64,000 bases of DNA. Source: Lantana camara (Eukaryota; Streptophyta; Magnoliopsida; Lamiales; Verbenaceae). The DNA lies in the NCBI GenBank assembly GCA_037501455.1, contig CM074865.1, positions 33,710,501 through 33,774,500 of the forward strand, in the 5' to 3' direction. The notes below the pieces were generated by a model. The model had not been told where the DNA came from and did no database searches. It worked only from the letters and a program-made list of their open reading frames with translations. The translations under genes and the position numbers were made by a program. Within the stretch, counting starts at the first letter, position 1. Each line of letters opens with the position of its first letter. Below, one piece after another: positions 32,301 to 43,603 of this stretch.

Positions 32301-33261
32301 GAGATATTTATAGGTAGGAATGAGGGACCTTAGATCAATTTCAAAGAATTTATTAGAACTATGGAAATCTCTACACCACACAAATGTGTGGAATTTATAT
32401 AGGAGATGTGGGAATTTCTAATTTACACAATTGTGTGGAGAAATTATGTAGAAATGTGGAATTTCCTAACTCACACAAATGTATGGAATTTTATTAGGAA
32501 ATGTGGAAGAATTAAATTCATTCATCTAAACTTTCTATTTTAAGGTTATTTTAGGAAAGTGATATCATAAATGATGTCATAATAATTAAAATAAATATAA
32601 AATAATGTAAAATTTACTCAAGAGTCGAGAGACGAGAACTTAAAGTGGTAAAAATAATAAAAGAATGAGTGAAAATAAGCTTCGTCATGATTATAAATGT
32701 GGGACGTTTAGGTTTCTTGTTTGAAAGTTACAAACGTTAGAGATGATGAAAATCATAATAAATTATATAAATGAAGCTATGAAGAAGTTTAAAGGTTGGG
32801 AAAATTGTCATGGTTAGAGAAAAATTCAAGAAACGTTTTAAGTATAATTTTGAATATTAAATGAAAGCTAATCGTTTATGATAAAATGGTAAGTTTTAAA
32901 AGGGAAAATATTTATAAAATATGCTACGGTTGGAATCAAGTTTCAGTCAATGCATGAAAATTCACAAAATAATTCAAGGATCGTTTTGACTATAATATTG
33001 ATTAGAAAAATGTTGAAATTTGGGAAAATCTCTAATTTAGGGTTAAAATAGGGTTTTTGACCGGTTTTGATTATTACGGGAGTTATAATGAGAATTAGGG
33101 TTTGGAAATGATGTCATAATTCATAAAATTTCGTAGGGATTCATTTGAACCCAATATTGGATAGGTAACGATGTCCCGAAAATTTTCTACATTTAGGGAT
33201 GAATAGTAACTAGGGACTTTAAAAGGAATTCTTCTTGGCCCCGAAATCCGGGATGTTATCA
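29306..33261 (-). mobile_element. Solo LTR of a second gypsy family, inserted in RT
   Basis: Lies exactly between the two halves of RT. On the minus strand it starts TGATAACATCCCGG at 33261 and ends GGAGGCGTACA at 29306. AAGA flanks both ends (a 5-bp duplication with a one-base slip). It is related in minus orientation to the LTR at 59272-63542 (shared block at 31480-31780 and 61430-61730, including the ACACACACA...CACGTGCAC stretch). No internal region, so it is a recombinational solo LTR. A smaller solo LTR is nested at 30748-31478. Remaining parts show no coding signal. Confidence 0.85.
30748..31478 (+). mobile_element. 731-bp solo LTR with pol C-terminus coded in its U3
   Basis: Starts TGATGTGAATC, ends GGGGTTCGTATCA, flanked by CATTA (30743-30747 and 31479-31483). 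The sequence is absent from the related LTR at ~61430, where ATCACATCATGATCC is uninterrupted. Right after the start a 74-codon frame (30752-30976) encodes a pol C-terminal pattern, VGPITRSRAKNMQEE, known from Ty3/gypsy polyproteins, so in the parent element pol probably ran into the 3' LTR. The rest is non-coding. Confidence 0.75.
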
Positions 33262-33938
33262 AAGATGGAACTTTAAGAATGTGCATAGATTACTGGGAGC
33301 TTAATTGGATGACGATAAAGAACAAGTATCCTTTGCTCCATATTGAAGATTTATTTGACTTGTTGCAAGGTTCGGGGGTATATTCGAAGTTGGATTTGAG
33401 ACAATGATACTATCAATTGAAAATCTGGGAAGAGGACATTCCAAAGATGGGATTTAACACCCGGTATGGGCATTACGAATTTGTAGTGATGTCTTTTGGT
33501 TTAACTAATGCCCCAACTGCATTCATGGATATGATGCATCGGATTTTTCGGCCTTACGTGGATAAATTCATGGTAATATTTATTGATGACATTCTTATTT
33601 ATTCGAGCACTCCGGAAGATCATGCAAGGTACCTCAGAATTGTGTTGGACACCTTTAGAGAACGTCGGTTGTATACAAAGTTTAGCAAATGCGAGTTTTG
33701 GATTGATTGGGTAGCATTTCTGGGCCCCATTATCTCAAGGAAAAGTCTGGAAGTAGATCCCTCAAAGATTGAGACAGTTATTCAGTGGAAATGCCTGAAG
33801 AATGCTTCAGAAGTAAGGAGTTTCTTAGGTTTGGAGGGCTATTATCGAAGATTTGAGTAGGATTTCTCAAAGATTGTTGTCCCTTTGACCTGACTAACTA
33901 GGAACGAAGTTAAGTTTGAGTGGAACGAGGCGTGTGAG
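33262..33938 (+). pseudogene. Reverse transcriptase core, Tekay-like gypsy
   Basis: [41 protein letters not shown] then a stop at ~33405, [23 protein letters not shown] and the active-site block FIDDILIYS (F-x-DD form of gypsy RT; both Asp kept). SKCEFW...AFLGPIIS and the thumb motif [13 protein letters not shown] follow. Another stop (TAG) comes after YRRFE at ~33858 and a TGA at ~33891. The protein would copy element RNA into DNA; here it is inactive through the stops and the upstream insertion. Confidence 0.93.
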
Positions 33939-34375
33939 GCTAGCTTTTTCAACTCTTGAAGGAAAAGTTGACAACTGCACCAATATTAGCACTTCCCGAA
34001 GGAACAGAAGGATATACAGTCTATACAGATGCCTCAAATGAGGGTTTGGGATGTGTGTTGATGCAGAATGGAAGGGTGATTGCCTACGCCTGAAGGAAAT
34101 TGAAGGATCATGAACAAAACTACCCCACTTATGATCTTGAGTTAGCAGCTGTGATCTTTGCTTTGGGAAAGTGGAGACACTATCTTTATGGAATATCATT
34201 CGAGATCTTTTCCGATCATAAAAGTCTCTAGTATTTATTCTCTCAGAAGGAGTTGAACAAGAGACAAAGGCGTTGGATGGAAATTCTAGCAGGTTATGAG
34301 TGTACAATCCGATACCATCCTGACAAAGCCAATGTGGTTGAGGATGCGCTTAGTAGGAAGACTAGCGTGTCCAAC
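33939..34375 (+). pseudogene. RNase H domain, Tekay-like gypsy
   Basis: A frameshift near 33945 moves the reading frame. In the new frame: LKEKLTTAPILALPEG, TVYTDASNEGLGCVLMQ (first catalytic Asp), [25 protein letters not shown] (catalytic Glu), FSDHKSL (Asp) with stop codons after VIAYA and KSL, then NKRQRRWMEILAGYECTIRYHPDKANVVEDALSRK, the usual end of RNase H. It removes the RNA strand during reverse transcription in relatives. Confidence 0.9.
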
Positions 34376-35959
34376 GTTAAAGTGGAAGTTGGCGACGAAG
34401 ATGAGATGTTCAAATTGAGGGCTGGTATTCGGAATATCTCTGTTCAGCCAGATCTTCAGCAGAGGTTGTTTGATGCTCAAAGAAATGATCCCGCGGTTCA
34501 AAAATTAGTCGAGAAAGCCCGAAAAGATTCTGAGTGTCCGTTTGGGTTTGATGATACGGGACTTCTAAGATTCAAGAATAGAGTTGTTGTGTCGGAAGAG
34601 TTGAAAAGGATCATCCTAGAAGAGGCTAATCGGTTAGGATATTCAATACATCCCGAAGGGAACAAGATGTACAAGGATTTAAAGCAATTTTATTGGTGGA
34701 ATGGTTTAAAACGGGATGTGATTAATTTCGTGAAGCATTGTATGACTTGTCAAGTGGTAAAGGTGGAACATCAAAAGCCATCGGGGCTACTGCAACCCTT
34801 ACCTATTCCGGAGTGAAAGTGGGAACAAATAGCTATGGATTTTGTCTCAGGTTTGCCAAGAGTGAAAGGAGGCCTTGATGGAATTTGGGTAATTGTGGAC
34901 AGGTTAACAAAATCAGATCATTTTCTTGCCATCAGAATGTCTGAAAAGGTAAGTAAACTAGCCAAGAAATATAATGATGAGATTGTCAGGCTTCATGGCG
35001 TACCGATTATCATTGTGTCGGATCGGGATCCGAGATTCACTTCCAAGTTTTGGCAAAAATTACAGCAGTGTTTGGGAACAAGGTTTCAATTCAGCACAGC
35101 TTTCCATCCTCAGACGGACGGAAAATCCGAAAGGTTGATTAAATATCTGGAGGATATGCTGAGAGCATGTGCCATGGACTTTCAAAACTCTTGGAATGAG
35201 CAGTTGCCATTAATCGAGTTTGCTTACAATAATAGCTATCAAGCCTCGATAGAGATGGCACCTTATGAGGCCCTCTACAGACGTAAATGTAGATCTCTGT
35301 TGTTCTTTGACTTGGAGGAATGGAATTGGACCAAACAAAAAGGCGTGAAAAGAGGGAAAAAGAAGGAAAAACCCTCTAAAGCCGTACAAGAGGCCATTGA
35401 CAAGGTCCAACTAATTAGGCAACGGATGAAGGCCGCTCAAGATCGACAAAAGAGTTATGCGGACCTCCGAAGAAAGAATCTTGAGTTTGAGATTGGAGAT
35501 AGAGTCTTCTTAAAAGCATCTCCACGAAAAGGGTTTTCAAGAATTGGTAAAGGAGGGAAACTGAACCCTCGGTATTTGGGACTGTACGAGATTTTGGAAA
35601 AGGTTAGGGATACAACCTATCGGTTGGATTTGCCTCCTAGTTTGACCGAAATTCATAATATGTTTCATGTCTCGCAACTCCGAAAGTATTACCGGGATGA
35701 ATCTGAGATTTTACCGGTTGAAGAAGTGGAATTAGAACTAGATCTCACCTTCGTTCAGAAGCCGATTAAAATACTGGATAGAAAATTTCAAAAACTCCGA
35801 AATCGGCGTATTCCACTAGTCAAGGTTCTTTGGAGAAGTGATCAAACCGAAGAGGCTACGTGGGAAACGGAGGAAAAGATGAAGAAATTCCATCCCGAGT
35901 TTGTTTCCGGGCGAACAGTGAATCCGAGGACGGATTCTTTTAAGGGGGAGAGATTGTAA
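34376..35959 (+). pseudogene. Integrase with chromodomain-type C-terminus
   Basis: Zinc-binding region: SIHPEGNKMYKDLKQFYWWNGLKRDVINFVKHCMTCQ (CxxC kept, first His of HHCC unclear). A TGA at 34814-34816 stands where PEWKWE has Trp. Catalytic core from 34835: IWVIVDRLTKSDHF (D), VSDRDPRFTS (D), KSERLIKYLEDML (E), so the DDE triad is intact in a 374-codon open frame. Then PRYLGLYEILEKV...YRLDLPPSLTEIHNMFHVSQLRKY (GPY/F-like) and the chromodomain-type tail KPIKILDRKFQKLRNRRIPLVKVLW...EEATWE. The frame runs through the PPT and stops at TAA 35957-35959, bases supplied by the LTR. Confidence 0.93.
35942..35953 (+). promoter_or_regulatory. Polypurine tract (gypsy)
   Basis: AAGGGGGAGAGA directly before the 3' LTR start at 35955. 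It is also in-frame pol sequence (FKGERL). Confidence 0.88.
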
Positions 35960-38657
35960 TGCCCCGAGTTTTCAGTCGTACAGGTATGACTTATGTGATA
36001 ATTATTTGTGCGTTTAAATTCATTTAGTTATACACTTATGTATTTTGTTCTTATTTTTAATTGTTAAATTCTTTAATTATATGAAATTAGTTGAAATGAA
36101 TATTATGAATTCTTGAACGTTATGGTTTTTGCATGAATTGATTACGCACCGTTTCTAGATGAATTGAATTCCGAATTAATTTGATATGTTGAAGGTATGC
36201 GTGTTATAAACGTGTATATATGCTCGTTTTACATTTTCGGATTTATTTGATTGAGTTTTGAATTTATTTTAATTTTGGAATCCAAAACGGGGGCTAATGA
36301 GCGATTAGCGTACTCTTGGTTCCATATGTGATATCTTGAGCTCGGGAACTCGAATTCGAGTTCTGTCAACTCCGTTGGACTCGTATCAAAGATTCAGGTT
36401 CAATGAATCAAGCCTTATATTTTTCTACCCTCGTTTGGATCTTCGAATTTCATCCGGAACTTGCAATCTCGTCCAAAATGATCACCCTTCACTTATTTAA
36501 CCATAACTTGAACTATGGTTAACCAAATTAGGTGAAACTTGATCCTACTTAACCCTATCTTAACCCTTGATCAGCTATCCTAACTCTCATTACATTTTAC
36601 ACTCCCACACTTAGCCAAAATCTGCTGGAAACCGAGATACCTTGAAGCCCCAAGAAGAATACTATTCATCTTCAACCTTTTGAGCTCAATTATCTTCCTA
36701 ATCACTCCATACTTGAAGGGTAAGTCCATGATTGTGTTTTCCACCCTCTCCTCTTTCTTTTGAGTCCAATATGGCTGAATATGATGGATTTTTTAGCATG
36801 TTTTGATGAAATATGTGAATATTAAGGGTTTTGGCAAAATTTGATATCATGGATGAATTCTTGTATTTCCTTTGAGTTTGATGCATCATAAATGATCCCT
36901 AAGTGTCCATTATTGCTTATATGAACTGATTTGTCTTGGTAGTTGAGGATTTAAATGGTTTTCATTAATGAACTTTGTATAAATTGGTTGAAAACGAACC
37001 CCTCCTCTCTTTACTCACGTTCTTGATCTTAGATGCAATTTTGAGGTGTTTTTGTTGTGTCTTTATTGTATAAACTTACCTTGATTTGTTGGTTTTGTGT
37101 TGGTTGAAGTTTGGTATGGTTGATGCCCTGTTTTTGCTGTGTTTTGTCGTTGGAATGAGTAGGTCGCGGCCGCGATCGAACCAAGAGTAAATTTGGTAGC
37201 GGCCGCGACTCACTCTTGCATTTGGAATGATTTCAGGTCGTGGCCTCAACCTAAATTACATGTATATCATGTCACAGCCGCGGCTCATTTTTTGCCATGT
37301 TTCGAGATGTCACAAATTGTATGAAAATTCTGAAAATATTGAGGTAACGGCGGCTACCATTTATGAGGAAAATGGGTCGCGACCGTGACCCTCACTCATT
37401 CTGCATGAAATTTTGAATTTCAAACTTAGTTTGCATGGTTTTCTTGGCTTGTTTTTGGTTCATACACTTCATTAACATGTCATTTAATGTGTTATCTTGT
37501 GTGTTATGAAGTTTTATGATTATTGGTTGAATATTTTCCGAGGTATGTATGAACGTGACTTTATTGCTCCATGACGTACATGAACACTTTGTTGCATGGC
37601 TTGTGAACCCTAAATGAATATTCTTTTCTATTTATATGGCTTATATGAATTACTTACACGTTAATGTATGTAATATGATCGTTGTATGAACTTCACGACT
37701 TGTTTTGGTATGAAATGCGAGAGAAATGTATTCCTCTGAATATGAAATCTTCGTGTAATGCCTATACTTGCACTTGTTGATTGAATTGCTCGATTTTATG
37801 ACTTCATGGCATCATTTACTTCTTATGCACCACATATCATGAACATGGCATGTTGTGCGTCATAATTGGTCATTTTGAGTCTCATACCTTTTCCTTTTAC
37901 ACAGATTTGGGTACGGTCGGAGACGGAGGCGAGCCTTGAGTTACTTGTGCCTCTCTTTTAATTTAAAAAGGTGGGTTTCTCTTCTATTAGTTAAAACGAC
38001 CCTATATACATCCAATGTGCAAAGTTTTAAGCCAAAATGTATATTATACGTATATAGAGTCTTTTCTTGAGTAAATGATTTCAAACGTAAACCCTTCTTT
38101 TATGAATTCCTACCTTATGTTTTGGTGAGAGCATGTTATGAACATGGGCCCAGGACTTATTGCATGTGGCTATCCAGGGAGGAAAGGGCCGACGGTGATC
38201 CCATGCACTAGTTCCAACCAAACTACAACGAAACCGACCTCGTTAGGAGTTTTAGCGAGGAAGGGGAATCGGGCTTTTGAGGATTCATGTACCTCACCAG
38301 CCACCATGCATGAGGTGGTCGGGTCTTGCAAACTCGTACACCACCGGGAGGAAAAAGGTGTATATGTATGATTATGATCATGATATGTATGAGCACGAAA
38401 GACTTATGTGTGATAATGAATAATTAATGTTATGATTACACGAGGTGTTGGTTGGAGTTTATGCATGCCCACTCGCCAGGCCATGAAACCCTATGATTAA
38501 TTATGAATGAATATGATAGTCATAATTCCGTTGATATCTTCTTTGTTTTGCCCACTTGGGAAATTCTTACTAAAACTTCAAACGGGATTAGGGCTTGCAT
38601 GAATGTGTTTAAATTCAGCGATATTATATATTTAATACCTCATTTTATACCCACCAG
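35955..38657 (+). repeat. 3' LTR of the plus-strand Tekay-like element, truncated
   Basis: Starts TGTAATGCCCCGAG after the PPT. It keeps U3 blocks (ACGGGGGCTAATGAGC), GC words around TCGCGGCCGCGA (37164-37380), intron-like signals (GT 36720, AG 37904) and the GGGGAGGAAAGGGCCGACGG block (~38176). It stops at ACCCACCAG (38657), where full LTRs continue TCTCCTATAGACTGAACCC; the last ~470 bp are lost at the junction with the next LTR. Confidence 0.88.
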
Positions 38658-39414
38658 TGTGACACCCCGTTTCTCGAACAAGGTAAGTTTTGTTACGAGA
38701 GTGAACGATTTACCTTTTATGCATGAATTATATGGAATTATGCCTTAATTCGATGACCGTTATGTGCTTTTGTGAAATATATGATTTTCATGAAATACAT
38801 GACTATTTGATATGTTAATTATGTGCTCGTATTGTTCCTATTGAGCTTTGATAGCATGCTTTGCGATTAATCGAAACTATGTGCTTATTTGGACATTAAA
38901 GCATAATTTAGGGACTAAATGGTAAATTTATTTTTTTGGCCAGGAACTGGATAGAACTTAATGAAATTGAGTAGATAATTCGATTATGAGTTTGTGGGCT
39001 CTTAATCGCTCAATTTGGAGTTCGGACGAAGAAGTTATGACCATTTAACGAAATGTAAACTTTTTAAGCCTCAATTGTTGACCTGCGACCCAATTTCGAA
39101 TTTAACCCAATTTGAGACCCAATTTGAGACCCAATTTCACTCATAACCCGCTCCAATTGACCCGGTTCGTAACCCAAATAGCTGACCCAAATAACCAAAT
39201 CAGATTTTAACAACTAAACTCAAAGTTACGTTATTTCAAAGAATCAAACACTCTCTCTCAAAACTCATTCATATTCTCTCAAGACCTTCAAGCCATCTTC
39301 AAGAGACAAGGGTGAAGATCAAAGCTGGAGATTCGAGGTTGAAGAACGAGTTATTCTCTTCGATTATCAGCTCTTAAGGTGGTGAGTCTCCGGTCGAGTA
39401 GCTCGTTTGCTCGT
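38658..39414 (+). repeat. 5' part of an LTR of a TGTGACACC family
   Basis: Starts TGTGACACCCCGTTTCTCG. The same start type is seen in the solo LTR at 51191, though the bodies differ. Contains a short tandem repeat (AATTTGAGACCC units at ~39106-39140) and a possible 5' splice site (GGTGGTGAGTC ~39380). Cut off at 39414 by the next LTR start. No ORF. Confidence 0.7.
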
Positions 39415-41062
39415 TGTAACGCCCCAGTTTTTCAGTCGTATAGCATGACATATATGTTTATCAATTTGCGCGAATTAATTGTTTATAAGTGCTTTGTATA
39501 TTTAATTTTATATTAAATGTTAAAATATTAAATATTTATATCTTAAGTTTTATTACTATTAAATTTATAATTGAATTCGTTGACTTTCTTTATTTAAAAT
39601 ATGAAATTTAATTTATGTTATTTGATATGAATATTATGAATTTGTATATGCATTGTTATGAGTGTTGAAATCGCGCTTCGTTCATATACTAGCTGATATC
39701 GAAATTTCGTGAAAATTAAGTATGTTGTACTTTTATGTGTTATGATCATGTCTGTATTCTTGTTTCATGTTTTCGATCTCGTTTGGTGTGGTAACGAATT
39801 TATTTTGAGTTGTCGAACCAAATCGGGGGCTAACGAGCAATTAGCGCACCCTTGGTTCCGTATGTGATATCTTGAGCTAGAAAACTCGGATTCGAGTTTC
39901 GTCAACTTCGCTGAACTTGTAACAAAAATTCGAGTTTAATGAACTTTAGCCTTATATTTTTCTAAGACCATTTGAAACCCCGAAATTCAACCGAAAAGTG
40001 CTACGTTCGTCAAAACTGCCCCAGCTCACTAAAAAGGCCATATCTCGCACAAACCTTGACAAAATTAACCATGGTTTGATTCCTTGGAACCCTAACTCAA
40101 CCCTCTATTAGTCCTTAACCCCTCCCCACCGAACCACACTCCTCACACCAAGCAAACGCAGCCAAAATTCCCTACCTCCAGTTCAATCCCGTAACCCTTG
40201 TGCACCTTGGAGATTCAAGCTCAAATCTCTTCCATCTTCCATCCAATCCACAAGGTAATTGTAGGATTGTTATATACATTCATTTATGATCATTTTGAAC
40301 CATGTATCCCTAATTTTGAGCTACTATTCTTGGAGTTTGGAAGAGTTGAAGGAATAGTTAGGTTAAATGCATTTTCTTGATGAGTTCTTGCAAATCCTTG
40401 ATCCATCTCTTAGTTTTAAGTTATATACTTGATCTAGGTAGCTTATTTATTTCATCTCTAAACTTCGAATTTGTTTGAACTGTTGCTTCTTGATCTTTCA
40501 TGGCTGCTATGAGTTTTCGGGAAATGAATGACAGATTTACTTCCATGTCCTTGTGTGTGTGTGTGTGATGTTTTGGGGACGATTTATCTGAGTTTCCATG
40601 TCCCATTTATTGCCTTATTTGCTGTAATTACTGCCTTGCTTTGTTCCTTGTTGCTGCTGTAAGTTTTGGAAGAGAAGGAGGAGTGTTCTGCTCGCGCAGT
40701 CGCGGCCGCGACGTTGTGGAGTTTATTTTGGGTCGCGCCCGCGACCCAAATTTTGTCTTACTTCGACTTCAACTTGTTGGAGCTACTGCTGGTGCATTTG
40801 TCGGGGCCGCGACCAGTTTTGCACTGATTTCGGTCACGGTCGTAACTTCTTTTTGGGGTTGTTTCGTGCTTGATTGACTGTTGCTGCTGCGTGAATTATG
40901 TTTAATTCTTGTTCTTAGGGTGCTATGTGTACATATATATTTTACAGTTAATTCATACATGTGTTGTGTATATATATATATATGTGTAATACGTATGTGT
41001 GTGCTTATGTTTATTATATTTTGTGCATAATATGTATATATAGTATGTACGTATATATATAT
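39415..41062 (+). repeat. Tekay-like LTR, first ~1650 bp
   Basis: Starts TGTAACGCCCCAG and follows the family U3 (CGGGGGCTAACGAGCAATTAGCGCACCC at ~39826). A CpG-rich word cluster (GTCGCGGCCGCGAC 40699, GGGTCGCGCCCGCGACCC 40730, GGGGCCGCGACC ~40802) occupies the GC-palindrome position. The 5' splice-like GT is at 40255. It ends in a TA tract at 41062, directly against the TRIM. Confidence 0.85.
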
Positions 41063-41515
41063 TGTAACAGCCCAGAACCACCTTCCTGTGAATATTGTCT
41101 GCTTTGCACGCCCTTAATCGAAACGGCCTCATGGTTTTGTTCCTATGCCCACTGGAGAACCCAGCCTTAGCGCAGAACGCGTCCACAGGGTGAGGTATTC
41201 ATCTCCCCTTATAAGGGGAGATTTCGTTCTCCTCACTTCCGATGTGGGACATTATATCCACCCCCCATAAGGGCCCAGCATCCTCGCTGGCACATCGGCG
41301 GGCCCCAGCTCTAATACCATATGTAACAGCCCAGAACCACCTTCCTATGAATATTGTCTGCTTTGCACTCCCTTAATCGAAACAGCCTCACGGTTTTGTT
41401 CCTGTGCCCACTGGAGAACCCAGCCGTAGCGCAGAACACGTCCATAGGGTGAGGTATCCATCTCCCCTTATAAGGGGAGATTTCATTCTCCTCACTTCCG
41501 ATGTCGGACATTACA
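41063..41515 (-). mobile_element. Complete TRIM (terminal-repeat retrotransposon in miniature)
   Basis: 453 bp: two 194-bp LTRs (41063-41256 and 41322-41515) enclosing only 65 bp. On the minus strand the LTR starts TGTAATGTCC and ends GGGCTGTTACA; next comes the PBS TGGTATTAGAGC (one mismatch from tRNA-Met complementarity), and the core ends in a purine run GGGGGGTGGA before the second LTR. The second LTR starts TATAATG, a mutated terminus. No coding capacity, so it depends on other elements' proteins. Flanks (TATAT and AGAAA) show no target duplication. Confidence 0.92.
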
Positions 41516-41652
41516 AGAAAACTCAGCCAAAGTCAGACATTCCAGTTTCATCCCGTCACTATTCCAAAATGGGAGATTTTGAGCTCCAATCTCCATTTTC
41601 TTCCATCATCTTCAAGGGGTAAGCTTATATTTGATATCTATATGCTTATGTG
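41516..41652 (+). repeat. Tekay-like LTR, left piece before the copia insertion
   Basis: Begins at an internal LTR position (homologous to about 40146 onward), contains the 5' splice-like AAGGGGTAAGC (GT at 41619) and ends with the duplicated target ATGTG (41648-41652). The LTR continues at 54206. Confidence 0.82.
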
Positions 41653-43603
41653 TGTTAGGAATAGTACCCTAGAAAGCCAATTATATATCCGCTTTCTACT
41701 TTTCCTTATTGTAATCACATACACTCTTTTAATAAAATAACGAATTCAGGCAACACTTCTTCATAAGAGAGTTTGGTATGCGTTTACTTTAGCTGTGCAT
41801 GTATGAGAACTCCCCTAATCCTGATGACTTTAGGACTCTACCATTTAGGTCAAATGGTTCATGAAACGAGCCCTATATCACATAAGTCATGATTAGTAAA
41901 ATACTCCAAGCCGATGAGTCCTACAGACAGTAGGAGTGTCAACCTGACTCCTCTAAGGCTTTCTTGTGGGATCACGCCCTTAAGAAGGACCATCTTGTTT
42001 CATGGAGGTGCAAAGTGTATAGTTGATACGTGCGTGATACATGACGGTGCTTACTTCCATAAGTAAGTTCATTGAGGTGCCCCGTGTGAAGAAGATTCCT
42101 AAATGGGAAATGAAGTTTCTATTTCAGGAAATGGAAACTTCCAGATTAGGAAATCTCTCACGAGTCATTGATGTGATTAATTGATCCTTAGAATTGAGGT
42201 TCCATGTCACTTTATGAGTTAACTCTGTAGTCTTAGGTATAAGCTTTAAAGGGTGTCGCCTTAGACAACTGATTCAAGGCTTATGCTGGGGCTGCACAAG
42301 TGACTCATGAAAGTGAGTGAGAATCAAGAAAGGACCTACACTTGCATTTGCAAGGTGATCTCTTATTGTGTAAGTCATTCATATGCCATATGGAGTCCTT
42401 AGCCAAGGCAATAGACCAAGACATCAAGAAAAGGGTTTCTTGGATTGAGATCAAATGGATATGAAATGCACTTAGCTTTAAGACCAGATTATTAGGGTTT
42501 TAATTATTCCCTTACCCTTGATCTTGGTTGAGAGATAGTAAGTAGGAGGATTGTATCTCACATGAATCAATGACTTAAAGGTTCTGTCGAATCGATACAT
42601 TCCAATTCAGTTAGGGGTTAAACACCTGTTGCTAGACTATGGTCATTTAATCTGTGGATTGATTAATTAATTAGTGAATTAATTAATTAGGGTCACTTCT
42701 AATTGAATTGAGAACCTAGAGGGTCACACACAACAACTTGGTTACATGAGTTAAGGCTTTAAAATGATTAAACGAGTTAATCGGGCCAAGAGGGTTCCAC
42801 ACATGTGAACCACACGTGTGGCTCACGTGAGTGGCACGTGTCCTTGGGATACGTGTCTCACACGCGTGAAAATATATGTGTATATTTATTTATGTATTAA
42901 ATAATTAATATGATTAATTATTTAATAGACTTTGGTTTAATTTTGAATTAAAAGGAAAGTCTTATTTTGGAGAAAAATAATCTATTTAATTAATTACGAA
43001 TTAATTAATTAGATAAATAAGTTATTTATTTATTAATAAATAAAGTATAATAATATCCAAAAGGGTTTGGATATTTTAGCTCTCTTAAAAGTTGATTTGA
43101 ATTAGAATTCAAAGTCAAACTTGGAAATTACTTGATTATCAAGTAATAAGAGAGAGAGGGACCAAATCCTTAGTCCATAAGGACTAAGATCGGCCGCCCC
43201 TCCTCTTGGCTATATATAGGGGAACTCGAGCTCCCCTTGGTGATTGATTGAATTCTTTTGGTTCATGTGTTGAACACCATCCTTTCTCCAAGATCAAATA
43301 AACCCTAGGTTAAGCCTAAACACTAACTAGAGAATTAGCATCCTTACTAGTTAGATTGTAGTCAAGTTGGTGGACTATCTCTAGAGAGCTTCAAGTTAGA
43401 AGTTTTGAAGATTCGAGCTTTACCAAGGAGATGGGATCAAGCCGCGAGAAGAGCGTTCTTGGGTGGCTGGAAACGCTTCAAGAAAGATTATTGAAAAGTA
43501 ATTTTCTAATCTCTACGAATTTGGATTCACGATTGCGAGTATTCGATCCTTTTGTTGGAAAATTTTTAAATTTTCGCTGCTTTCTGATTCCTATTTTCCA
43601 ACA
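41653..43603 (+). repeat. 5' LTR of plus copia copy
   Basis: 1951 bp, TGTTAGGAATAG to TTCCAACA. Promoter features: CACGTG-type cluster 42801-42871, TATA box CTATATATAGG 43210-43220, near-palindrome GGGGAACTCGAGCTCCCC 43219-43236, and AAATAAA near 43295. Confidence 0.93.

Larger units (their letters stand above)
22229..38657 (+). mobile_element. Tekay-like Ty3/gypsy element (chromovirus type), nested and decayed
   Basis: Order on the plus strand: partial 5' LTR, PBS, gag, protease, RT, RNase H, integrase with chromodomain-type tail, PPT, partial 3' LTR. That protein order and the integrase tail place it in Ty3/gypsy chromoviruses; the long LTRs suggest the Tekay/Del clade (inference). Two large insertions split it: 24117-27820 in gag and 29306-33261 in RT. 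Removing them restores a continuous gag-pro-RT frame apart from stops. The Pol and LTR termini match other copies in the window. Confidence 0.88.
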
